A DNA stretch of 64,000 bases from Tanypteryx hageni (Eukaryota; Arthropoda; Insecta; Odonata; Petaluridae), in the NCBI GenBank assembly GCA_028673005.1, contig CM054114.1, positions 14,695,516 to 14,759,515 on the forward strand, written 5' to 3'. Positions 23,623 to 34,148 of this stretch are shown here, one piece after another (the stretch's first letter is position 1; every line of letters begins with the position of its first letter). The notes under the pieces are model-generated. The model saw only the letters and a list, made by a program, of their open reading frames with translations, had not been told where the DNA came from and did not search any database. The translations under genes and the position numbers were made by a program.

Positions 23623-24607
23623 AAGTGAGGAAGAGGAGAAGAGGGAAGGGGGAGATGAGGAAAGGAGGAGTAGAGTAGGAAAGGGGGAGGAGGAGGAAAG
23701 GAAGAAGCAAGATGTGGAGAGGGAGGATAATACCAAGAGGTGGAGAGTATTTTTTTCGGGGTCGAATTTTAGCTCTTAAAGAATGAAGAGGAGAAAAAGG
23801 AGTGCATTGTAAAGATTATGGAGCGTCTATATAGTATCAGTCGCCTTTCCCCGGATATAAAAGCGTCTCAGACAGGCAGGAGGACACCGAGAATTACGGG
23901 TGAGCATTTTTATTGGCCCTCTAGTCGTTATTTTAGCGTGACATATCTATCGGAAAAGACGTCAACCCACTCACGGCCAAGACCGAAATAATTGTCGCTT
24001 GAGTTTAAATCGTTCTCGAACCTCGTCTGCGAAGTGAGAGTGAGGCTTCCCAACATATATCGACTATGTTTTGAGCTATACGTTTACAAATTTCTCCCAC
24101 AGATGGTGCCACAAGTGCTGAAATCTAACTTAAAGTGCAGATTATTTTCCACGCCCAATTACACTTAAAATGTTGAACTCATTCTTCTAAATTAGCAAAA
24201 ATTTAAGATATAAAAATGTGAAAATAAATGTTGAAAGAGAAGGATCTGATTTTGAAGTTAATTGCTCCAATTTCAAGAATTCTGAGAGACACATTCGCGC
24301 ATGATGTTTTTAACACCATCTGATGCTAAAAACATACACACAGGTGCATATGTCAGAAAGCATATCAATGTAGACTAGGAAAAAATTCCGAAGATTGAGC
24401 CGATGTCATTCACTTGCGGAGAGGATTTGAGAATGGAGATTCATACAGTTTAGATTGCTTCGCTGGATAAAGTGTCCATCAGGAAAGTTAAAGGTTCGGA
24501 TTTGATTTTCAAAAGTTTTCTCCTACACGTTGAAATTTAACAGTGGAAAGGTGTACTTCATGTCGGAGTACACAGAGTTTCCGAATGCGTTCTTTGTGAT
24601 AGACAAA
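23623..24607. other. Purine-rich stretch, then unannotated sequence
   Basis: Purine-rich at 23623-23750. A short GC-richer patch follows, then AT-rich sequence leading into the duplicated repeat at 24608. No gene recognised. Confidence 0.4.
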
Positions 24608-24910
24608 TTTTAGTAAAACTGCCCAAAAACAAATTTCATCAAAATACGTTCTGCGGTTCCCGAGTTAAAACGTATGTTTTAAACTATACGTGGGTCTTCA
24701 TGTAAAGTGATCGTTATTACCGTCCGATTTTAACCAAAATTGAAATCGGCCGAGAAAATTTTAGTAAAACTTCCCAATACCAAATTTCATCAAAATACGT
24801 CAAGCGGTTCACTAGTTGAAACAGAGGCACGTTGTAAACTATATGCAGGTCTTCATGAAAAGTTGTCGTTATTATCGTCCAATTTTAAGCAAGATTCGAA
24901 ATTATTGTAT
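24608..24910 (+). repeat. Diverged tandem duplication of a retroelement-tail-like unit (~151 bp)
   Basis: Two units start 'tttagtaaaact' near 24609 and 24760. Each contains 'aaatttcatcaaaatacgt', then 'gcggttc', 'taaactata', 'gtcttcatg', 'gttatta' and 'cgtcc'. The phrase 'aaatttcatcaaaatacgt' plus 'gcggtt' resembles the conserved 3' ends of arthropod RTE-type LINEs and their SINEs. Divergence between units shows the duplication is old. Confidence 0.65.
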
Positions 24911-26468
24911 TTTAGATTATTATATGTAAAACCATGGTTACAATTCAGTCTCGCCGTCCCTCTCTCCCTCCCTCTGTTTACGTAATTTCGCGAAAAATCC
25001 TACGATAATTTAAGGCAATCTATGCACTCGTATATATTACACGTATGCGGGTTGAGACAACAATTGATTCTCTAAGTTTAACATGTGATTTAAATGTTTA
25101 ATATGAGATATTTCGAACGGTAAACGGAAAAAGATGAATAAGAAGCTTCATTAATCTTCCTAAAACATAGTTCAAATTCGAAGATCTTATGTAAATTATT
25201 TCTAATTTAAATTTACAAAAGAATAAAAGCCTGCACTTCAAAAAGTCGCTTTTGACGTGTTATCTTACGGGAAATGGAAATCGCCCGCCTGGAGTCGAAC
25301 CCTGGTTTTTTTCGTATTTTATTTTCGTTATTTCATTTTTATATCTGAATCAAACATTTATGAGAAATTACAACCTTCCATCTAATCGAGAAGTTTGTTA
25401 AAAACGAGTTAAAAAGTGCCATTTATGACGTCAGCGTCAAGTTTACGTACGTACGTACGAACTTCGAAATTATATAGGATGATTTTTATTCTCTTTCGTT
25501 TGAAAATGCTGTAGTATTATTAATCTGTAAATAGCTGCAAAATAATTGTGAAAAAGAAGAGAAATGCTTTATGTTACAAGGCGCACGCATTAGATTTAAG
25601 CACCATTCGAACTTGAGGTTTCTCCATTGCATTTTATCGGGAATGTAACGTGAAACAAGAGTTACAACAAAAATCCTTCAGGTCTGATTGGTGGGGATAA
25701 TCCGAACAATATGAAGACATTATCCGAGATCCTCTTACGAAAGCACCTTTGATGAAAGGTAATAACCAATGGAATTTATAATAGGATTTTCACTTCCGCA
25801 CGATATGTTTGCGACCTCAGAAGTCAAAACCTTACATCGGAATAAGATGCATGGAGATAAATACATGATTATACCGTTAGTAATCAATTAGATCGACAAA
25901 ATTCATCGAATAGTTTTTACGTTAATTTCCTTCATTAAAATTGAAATAAATCAAAAAAACATTGGTTAAATATTTTCTTTTTGATAAGAAAAATCGACTG
26001 CTGAGTATTACTTAGTAAAAACACGATTTCAAAAGTTACCGCAGAGTTTTAAAATAACGGCGACTTTTTTAAGCATTCTCCTTCCACCAGTTAACGATAA
26101 ATTACTGGAAAATCCCTTATCGGGACGTGACTGTGAGACGAGGCAAAAAAGAGCCCGTGGCATGACATAACCGTGGGGAATATGTGACTACACTTGAAGT
26201 GGAAAAATGTTACCATGGAGATGCGTGTTTACATCACCCTGGAAGAACTCGGCGTGGAATATGCGACCGTGAGCAGTTTGTTTGAGAGAAAGAAAGTTTC
26301 GGTTATTCAAAGAGCAAATACCGACGGAGCCAGAGACCGTTTTACGCGAGACTTTAGTTATACAAAGGAAACAAACGGGACAGGAGTGACAAAAATATAA
26401 ATATGACTGCGTTTAATTATGTTTCCCAGGAAGAATTTGTCCTTCATATTTTAGACTCATAAATGAAA

Positions 26469-26471
<3 letters not shown>
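24911..26471. other. Unannotated AT-rich sequence
   Basis: A B-box-like 'ggagtcgaaccctgg' lies near 25292. A short perfect repeat 'acgtacgtacgtacg' is at about 25445. No gene was recognised; the 68-residue frame at 26194 has no identifiable domain. Confidence 0.4.

Positions 26472-26524
<53 letters not shown>
26472..26524. repeat. (AT)n microsatellite
   Basis: An uninterrupted AT run of about 53 bp. A hAT element begins 16 bp further on. Confidence 0.96.
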
Positions 26525-26527
<3 letters not shown>

Positions 26528-26540
26528 GATAGCATATATG

Positions 26541-27454
26541 TAGGCTTGGTAGGATTCGATTTAAATCGAAAATCGTCGATTTTTTTAATTTCAAAATCGA
26601 CGAAAATGAATAGTCGTCGATAAGCGTCTATTTTCAAGCAAGATGGAAAAGTATAAGTCCAAAAACCTACTCTGAATTATAATATTTAAGTCGTTTCTGT
26701 TTACTTTTTTCGCAGTATTATTTTCTACCTACGATTTCGGTCCTTTTCTGGGCTTGCATTAAGAGTGGGACACTCAAATATGCGTCTTTTTGAAAAGCTC
26801 ACGCTTCTACTCGGGACAATCAGGTAACCACAAGGCACTAGGGTAGTTTTGAGAACACTTGTTTCTTAACGCTTTTGAGGGTTTTGAGATTATATTTGCC
26901 GACCTAATGGCGGGATATTCCACGTGCCATTCTATACAGATAAGGTCATGGATATGGCGTGCTGAGAATGCCTCGACCCCTGTTAAACAAGGTTCGGAAG
27001 AAAGGAATTTCTGTGGTTGTTTGAATAAATCCACTCATCAACCCCGTGGAGTGTATTCCGGAAACAAATGTTTCTCGATCCTTAGTAGGGTTTTTTCTAA
27101 AGATGACCTTGTTGTATGCACTTTCACCCGTTCTCCCCATGCACAACCCAATCTTCTGGCAGTCTTTTCCTTAAAGTTATCCAGGAAGGATCGTTCCTCT
27201 CTCGTGTTTTTGGCTCCTTCGTATTTTGCTACAGGTTAGTAAATTTCAATTTATATATAATGGTCTAAAAAGGGGCACATAAATTAGCAATCGTTACTAA
27301 AAATTGAATAAACGTCGATTTTCAAATAAATAAACATCGAATTCTACCAAGTAGCAATATTAAGCGTCGATATTCGTCGAAAATCTCTCGGGAAAATAAC
27401 GTCGATTTTAAACGTCGTTTTTAAAAAAAATAACGTCGAATCCCAGCAAGCCTA
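26541..27454. mobile_element. 914-bp non-autonomous hAT element with TCGAC subterminal repeats
   Basis: The left end 'taggcttggtaggattcga' matches the right end, read on the minus strand as 'taggcttgctgggattcga'. A perfect 8-bp duplication 'catatatg' flanks it (26533-26540 and 27455-27462). The subterminal regions contain many AATCGACG/CGTCGATT repeats. The core (about 26750-27235) shares blocks with the element at 20995-22426, such as 'gtctttttgaaa' and 'ctca', 'gtggagtgt' with 'ttccgg', 'tattctgg/tcttctgg' with 'cagtcttt', and 'ttatccagaaaggatcg'. The 126-residue frame inside is not a recognised protein. Confidence 0.9.
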
Positions 27455-27462
27455 CATATATG

Positions 27463-28070
27463 TATGCAATTAGTCCATAGATTTGGAAAAAGCATAAACG
27501 GCTTATAACATCTGAAATGGCGACTATCAGAATATCTTTAAAATTCCGTTAATAATCCAGGTTAAGGAAATAGAAAATAATTTAATAATTTCCTGCTTCG
27601 ATTTTATGCATAACGCGTAAGGTAATACCTAAAGTGCTTTTTTAAACAATAATGCAAGGCCTTAATTTTAATTCCGATTTAGAGCTCTTTAAAACTTACA
27701 AAATCTCGATACAATGGCGTCGCGGGCCAAAGCATATTTATTTTAACATTCACTTCGCGCACGTTACGCATTCGCCTCGTGTTTACGCCGTCATTAGTGT
27801 TTCTTAAAAAACTTCGCTTTGAAGCGTACACGCCAGCGCGTGCTTCCCCACGCCCCTTAAAGAAACATTCCTCGGACGACTTTTTCCACGCGCTTATCAC
27901 CTGTTAAAAATTATCTAAGCTTCGATAGCACCACATTATGTCCAAAGCGGAGGTGGCCGCATCCTAAAAGACCGTTAAATAATCCCAAAGGAACTTATAG
28001 GGAGGCAGCAAAAAAAGGATTTAGGAGTAAAAACTTAAGGCTATCTTTTCCTTCTCCCCACCCAGTCGTA
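27463..28070. other. Unannotated sequence
   Basis: AT-rich, with a slightly CpG-richer patch at 27720-27890. No gene or repeat terminus recognised. Confidence 0.4.
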
Positions 28071-28074
28071 TCAC

Positions 28075-28165
28075 TCCCTCCCTTTCACCCTGCATCCCTT
28101 TCACCCTCCCTCCCTTTCACCCTCCCTCCCTTTCACCCTGCATCCCTTTCACCCTGCCCCCTTTC
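28075..28165. repeat. CCCTTTCACCCT minisatellite
   Basis: Tandem units alternating 'ccctccctttcaccct' and 'gcatccctttcaccct', about six in all. This is the pyrimidine-strand equivalent of the purine tracts elsewhere in the window. Confidence 0.85.
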
Positions 28166-28651
28166 TCTCTTCATTTTTTTCTCCCTCCCCCCTTTCATCC
28201 AGCTTTCCCATTTCACTGCTGATGGAGGCAGTTGTAGGAATACGAGGAGCCGTGGCTTAACATCGAGCGTCAGGAAGAGAGGAAGGAGATGCAGAAGACG
28301 AGAGAGCGAGATGTAGAGAAAATAGTAAGGTAAGAACAAAATAAATCAAGGAGTAATACAGAGAAAGAGTGAGTAAAGCAAAGAGATTCAAATGGAGAAT
28401 AAATGGTTTAGGAAGAAAGAGATTTCTACTAAATGGATTCGTTTCTGCATAGATGTACTCATATCGAAATTGAGAGAGTCATCTCAGGTAGCTGAAGGAA
28501 CGTTTCTACAGGAAAAGGCATGATAAAAATTCTCTTTAAATATTATTTTTATTTCGTACCAAAGAAAATTATGTCCCTGACATAACGACTAGAGGAAGAT
28601 GTAAAAAGAGAACAGAGGGAGAGTCAGGGAGACGGAAAGCCAGAGAGAGAG

Positions 28652-28674
28652 AGATAGATAGATAGATAGATAGA
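28652..28674. repeat. Short (GATA)n run
   Basis: GATA repeats directly abutting the 3' end of the next element. They form its simple-sequence tail or its insertion site. Confidence 0.9.
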
Positions 28675-28735
28675 TTATCGTCTTTATTCGGGCGAAATTT
28701 AGACCATAAGGTCCATTCTTACATTTAACCTTATT
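28675..28735 (-). mobile_element. 5'-truncated non-LTR 3' end, copy 4
   Basis: A very short copy: on the minus strand 'taaatttcgcccgaataaag' leads into an (ATCT)n tail. The block 'tctttattcgggcgaaattt', 'ccattcttacatttaacc' matches copy 1 at 1698 best. It sits inside a long GA/GATA array (purine repeat before 28652 and from 28736 on), as copy 3 sits inside a purine tract. Confidence 0.6.
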
Positions 28736-29075
<340 letters not shown>

Positions 29076-29356
29076 CCAAAGGAGAATGCATGTGCAAGGA
29101 GGGGGAGGGGGTAGAGGGCAGCATGGGAGAAGGGGTGAGATTAAGAATTGAAGGATTGTTGCTTTGACAGCCAGACAAGATGTTGGCATTTGAGGTTCCA
29201 CTTCGAAATACGGCAATGCGGCCCGTGGCGAAAAGAAACTTGAGTACAATGCCTGATTGAGCTCAACAGAAAATACTGTGGAGACTTAACTGCCGGATAT
29301 TTTCGACATAGTAATTGGAACTCAAACTGAACTTAGCATTTTAATAAAATTCCTTA

Positions 29357-29729
29357 GGTAGGTGCCACACAGAAGAAACTAGCAACTGGCAACTGTATCA
29401 ACTATCAACAGCCGACTAGCAACTAGCGACTTCTATATCCACACAGAAGGGTCTAGTCGCAACGGTTAAAATTAGATAGACGGGGACCTCGCGACGGTCA
29501 GTCTCTTGAACCTGCGAGGTACCTCATGTCCTCGGCTGTGCGAACCCTTCCTCGACCCCCGAGCTCAGCCATCCCAGCGAGGTATCCCCTGACCGCAGGG
29601 ATGGGTAAGCACGAATTAATCAAAATTTTTAATGCATATCTGATGAGATTGCATCTCCGTTTAACACTGTACGTAGTTTTTCGACTATGCGCGTCTTTTA
29701 AACGGCTTTCTACGGCTATTTTGTCCTTA
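29357..29729 (-). mobile_element. Truncated PIF/Harbinger-like element, copy 1
   Basis: The left end 'ggtaggtgccacacagaag' follows a TTA (29354-29356). The body matches the right-hand copy (29730-30246) in inverted orientation, including 'agatagacggggacctcgcg', 'agcacgaatta' and 'catctccgtttaaca'. On the minus strand it holds a decayed frame with DKIAVESRLKDAHSRKTTY, matching DKKAAERRLKDVHSRETTY in copy 2. It is cut off where copy 2 begins. GCAACT subterminal repeats and the TTA flank suggest PIF/Harbinger; no transposase DDE region is present. Confidence 0.6.
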
Positions 29730-30246
29730 AGGAAGGTGCCACACAGAAGAAACTGGCAACTAGCGACGCAACTCTGACATCGTTGCTTCGCGGTTGGACC
29801 CTTTCTACGAAATAGAGCAAGCCACACTCAAGCAACATTACCTTGCAACTCAAGCAACTTTAAAGCAATTGGCAAGTGGCAACAGGGTCTGTCGGTTGCT
29901 CGTTGCGTTTTAAACTGTGTGCGAATTGTTTTTAAAATGGACAAAAAAGCCGCAGAAAGGCGTTTAAAAGACGTGCATAGTCGAGAAACTACGTACAATG
30001 TTAAACGGAGATGCATTCTCATCAGAATGTATTTAAAAAGTTTGACTAATTCGTGCTTATCCATTCCTGCGGCCAGGGGATATCTCGTGGGCTAATGACA
30101 GTTAAAGAGACTGACCGCCGCGAGGTCCCCGTCTATCTACTTTTAACCGTTCCGACTGTGTGGATATAGAAGTCGCTAGTTGCTAGTCGGTTGTTGCAAG
30201 TTGCTACAGTTGTCAGTTGCTAGTTTCTTCTGTGTGGCACCTCCCT
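29730..30246 (+). mobile_element. PIF/Harbinger-like non-autonomous element, copy 2 (517 bp)
   Basis: The left end 'aggaaggtgccacacagaag' matches the right end, read on the minus strand as 'agggaggtgccacacagaag'. Many GCAACT/GCAAC subterminal repeats lie at both ends. A short frame starts at 29937 (ATGGACAAAAAAGCCGC) and stops after about 52 codons (MDKKAAERRLKDVHSRETTY...). The left flank is TTA and the right is TTG, so a 3-bp TTA/TNA duplication is possible but not proven. It has inserted head-to-head into copy 1. The short product is not a recognised protein. Confidence 0.65.
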
Positions 30247-32150
30247 TTGAGTTACTATTGAATGGTCACGAAGATCAATTTTTCCGCTCATTTAAAATGC
30301 GTAACCATCAAAGTACAAAAAATAGTTTTGCCCTAGAGAAATATTTCTGAAAATACTGGAAAACGAGATTTGTCTTGTGTTCCCCAACAGCGAATAAATG
30401 CGTAAAAAATTTAACATTTACAAAATAAAGGATAATTTTAAGACGATCCTCGAAAATTTATCGAACTCGTCATAAATAGTGTTAGATTATATGAATGATT
30501 GTATTCATTAACTTGACGTTTTTGTTTTTTGTTTAGTTAACTAGAGTTCAGTTGTTCAAATGAATTCTTTGCTTAAATAAGATGATGTAAAATTGAAAAA
30601 TCTTATAAATCATGCATACAGAACTGACAAGGAAAATATAGAATTGTTACATTGCAATCTTGATCCTTTTCCGTTTCCTTAGAAAAATAATTAATTGTGC
30701 TTCAAATGACCTCGTCTCCTTCGGTTGACGATATTTGTTAGCGTTTAACGATGTTCATTAGATGGTTAAATGTAGACTCGGCGAAAAATTAACCACTAAT
30801 CCCAAAAAAAATTTAATATATAAGCTTATTTCTGGTGATTTCAACGCCTGTTGTTCTATAAGCATGTCATGATCAGGGGCACAAATATTTCACAAACTTT
30901 AAATTGAACCGATATTTCATTAAACGATACTAAAAATAGTAAGTTACGGACTTTCACCAATATTTCACCAACTTTTTAAAGAATCCTCGACAGCGAGTTA
31001 CACAAAATTCAAATCAGAAGCGTATTTTGAAAAATCGTAATATAATTAAAATACAAGTTTGAAATGAAATTACTTCACGAAACCGCAACCATTTGCCTAT
31101 CTTGGAAAGATTCATTCTGCGCTTCGCGTCAGGGGACAGGTATTTTCGGGGATTTCCTCGATAAGTCCTCGGTTGCGCATATTGACGGATCACGACGCGC
31201 CGTAGCTCTCTCGAGCAGAAGACATGCTGTGCATTTGATAATAGCGACGCATAGTCATCCTTAGCTGCAGCGGGATTCCGTGGAGATACGAATTTGCAAT
31301 CGATGCACGAAGACCGCCCGTCGTAACGAAAAGGGAATCCGAGGTGAAGCCGTGCCCAAATGGTAATACGCATATAAAACCAATCTCCGCCCGTGGCATC
31401 GCTAATACATAGATGGTTTAAACACTTCATATACACGCATTTGGTAATTTTATTACAGTTAAATACAGTTAAATTTCTGTGACGCGAATGTCAAATCGGT
31501 CTACACAAAAACCCATCGGGAATAATAAAAACAGCAAATGTTAAACTGCAAATGTCAACCTGTGACTGATGACGATTTACTGTTGTTCATTATCCTCCAT
31601 AAAAATAAATGACAACTGCTATACAGCAATTTTTCAATATATATTTCAAACATTCGTACATATCGGTAGCTAAAGTTAAAAATGATAAAATTCAATTTAT
31701 ATTTAAAAACCCAGAAAAGTTTACAAATGTATTCGATATTCATCACAATGATAAGGCAGTTTTTGAAAGAATTTAAAAGCCAAAAAACGTTAATTCTGAG
31801 CGAAGAATCTGTCTTCTTTTTCCAAAGATATGTCTATAATGAGGTGGATTTAATGACACGGATGATTATGGAACGATGTATCTAAAAGTACCATTTGAAA
31901 AGATAGTAAACTGATTTTCTATTATACAATACGGTCCATTAACAACGAGATTACCTTAGAAGAAGGTGGCGTAAATCACAGCCAACGCAAGGCGTCCATG
32001 GCACCATATGCTTTAATGATGTTTATATTTGATTTCAGCAAGAGTCGTTTATCCGAATTAGTTGGATGCGATAGCACGAAAAAACAGATGGAAAAGTCAG
32101 CCCGACACACTGCACCATATTCCTGAAGAATGCAATCCGTGGCGGAACCA
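30247..32150. other. Unannotated AT-rich sequence; GC-richer patch at 31060-31410
   Basis: The patch at 31060-31410 is unusually GC- and CpG-rich for its surroundings and is open on the minus strand for 140 codons (31014-31436). I recognise no domain and no splice-site framing. It may be a noncoding element or an old repeat. Otherwise no features. Confidence 0.35.
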
Positions 32151-32154
32151 AGCG

Positions 32155-32375
32155 GGAGGGGAGGGAGAGGGGAGGGGGTTGGATGGGAGGGAGAGGGAGG
32201 GGTCGGAGGGGAGAGAGAGGGGAGGGGGTTGGAGGAGAGAGAGGGGTCGGAGGGGAGGGAGAGGGGTAGGGGGTTGGAGGGGGGAGGGGGTTGGATGCGA
32301 TGAAGAGGGGAGGGGGGGAGGGGGGAGGGGTTGGAGGGGAGGGAGGGGGGGGGGGTTGGAGGGGAGAGGAAGGTG
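32155..32375. repeat. G-rich polypurine minisatellite (GGGGAGGG / GGGGGTTGGAGG)
   Basis: Imperfect tandem units 'ggggagggggttggagg' and variants, about 220 bp. It is rich in GGGG runs and G-quadruplex-prone. The frames on both strands are artefacts. Confidence 0.85.
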
Positions 32376-32570
32376 AGGAGGCACGAATGCTTCTTCCTTT
32401 GGAAACTGTCTCGCACGACTTGCGCGAAACCTCGCATGCATTCGCATCTTAAGTTCATTGGGCAACGATGTCCCTCTCCCTTGAGAGTTTTCTGATCAAC
32501 CGTAGATTTATCAATTTAATCTAAAAAAAGTGTCGCTGATAAAAAAAAACAGTGTTCAGTCGATCAAGAC

Positions 32571-32814
32571 CAGTGGATCTCAGAGAAATATTCACCACTT
32601 TCCATTTTTCAGTGGTCGCATTCATAAATATAAGATCTTAATGATATTGTTGTACTACGTAAGGCACCTAAGAAATTTAACGAGGTTAAACAGCTAGAAA
32701 AAAATGTGACATCACTGTATCTATCGCAGTCTGAATATTAATTATTGCTATGTGTAAAGTATAATTTTGATGGTGCCTGCATTAAAAGTTTCTGGTGGCA
32801 CTTGAGAATCACTG
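32571..32814. mobile_element. 244-bp hAT MITE with perfect 8-bp TSD
   Basis: The left end 'cagtggatctca' matches the right end, read on the minus strand as 'cagtgattctca'. The perfect duplication 'atcaagac' flanks it (32563-32570 and 32815-32822). The CAGTG start, WTCTCA motif and 8-bp duplication are standard for hAT elements. There is no reading frame, so it moves only with a transposase supplied from elsewhere. The intact duplication suggests a fairly young insertion. Confidence 0.93.
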
Positions 32815-32822
32815 ATCAAGAC

Positions 32823-34148
32823 CATTCATCGTGGCTTTTCTGTGTGAAGGGCGATTCTTTTTATGCTACTTGTGCCTATTCACGCAAAGCTTCTTGACTA
32901 GTGACTTGTCGTCCGTTTTGTCCGGAAACAGTTTCAATTTCAAGGATCTATCTAAGGACTGTCATTATTCGGCAGAAGTATATACGCGTATTTTTAATCA
33001 TATATTTAGTAAAAATGGGTTCGATTCAGTCATGTGAAACCGCGAAAACAATTACTTATAAGATTTTTCAAATAAAAGAAAAGTTTGTACTGCCAGTTGA
33101 GCTTGAGTGCGCCACATTTGATATTATTTAAAATTTAAATGACTTCGATACAATTTAGCCATCTCGGAAGAATTTTTAATCAACGCAAAAGAGAACAAGA
33201 ACACGGCTTTAAAGACTCCCTTACAAGGAATAAAATGTCCATTCTCTCTCTCTCTCTCCAACCGCTGATTTACGCCGACTGCTCCTTCGCTCCCTGCCCC
33301 CTCCCTTCCCCCTCCACCCAAACACACACCTTTCCTCTGGTTCTACAGGAGTCCGGTGGGCGACTCTTTTGTTGCAAAATAACCTGAACAAAAATCCATC
33401 TCTTTCTCTCCCTTCCGATATCGATCACCATCCATGCCACTTGTCTCGACACGAGCGAGAGCCCGACATGGAGACCTAGGGACGCAGATGGAGCGGTTCA
33501 TTGTTTCCGGAGGAATGTCGTGCGCCGATGCACTCACGCCGACGCTTCCCCCCGAGGGAAACGTGCTCCCAGATGGAATGGTTGGCCAAACGAAAGATCT
33601 TTTAAAATACATCAAAATATTGCCCTCGCCACCTACTCCTTACTTCATGCGTCTGTTTACGATAACTGGTTGTGAGACTTTTTTAATATCTCTTATACGG
33701 AAGCATGCCGGATACCTGAAAGCTTAGTAACAAAGTCTTTCTCTGACGCTGTGTATGTACGTCCACAGCACTACTGTCCGCGTCAAAAAGACGTGCATCT
33801 CAACTTTGACGCGCGATCATTTGCGCTACGTTTAGTGCAAAGAATATACAAAAATACCATAGGAAAGCTTATTTTATGCTTAATAAGGTTTGATTTTTTA
33901 ATATTTTAAGAAAGAAAATGTAAAATTTTACGGCGAGTTAAACACAGAAACTACCCGTAAAAACCAGCTACGCAGCCAACTTTCGCGAAAGCAGTCATAT
34001 ATAATAATTCATAAACGAATAGCTACTAAACAAAATCTTTTGAAATTTAAAACAGTGGTAAACTAAGATATAATAGAGGCAATGCAATAATTTTCTAAGC
34101 TCTATGTTAATCACAATGGTTTTAATTGGGTTAAAACTTTAAAAAGAA
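32823..34148. other. Unannotated sequence; GC-richer patch at 33420-33600
   Basis: A short (TC)n run lies at 33243-33258, followed by C-rich sequence. The 33420-33600 patch is GC- and CpG-rich; frames are open there on both strands but nothing is recognisable. The rest is AT-rich. Confidence 0.35.

Noticed and set aside
24608..24910. CRISPR-like or satellite array
   Set aside because: Only two diverged units, no spacers, in a eukaryotic repeat context.
26859..27239. 126-codon frame
   Set aside because: Lies inside a non-autonomous hAT element core; no protein family recognised.
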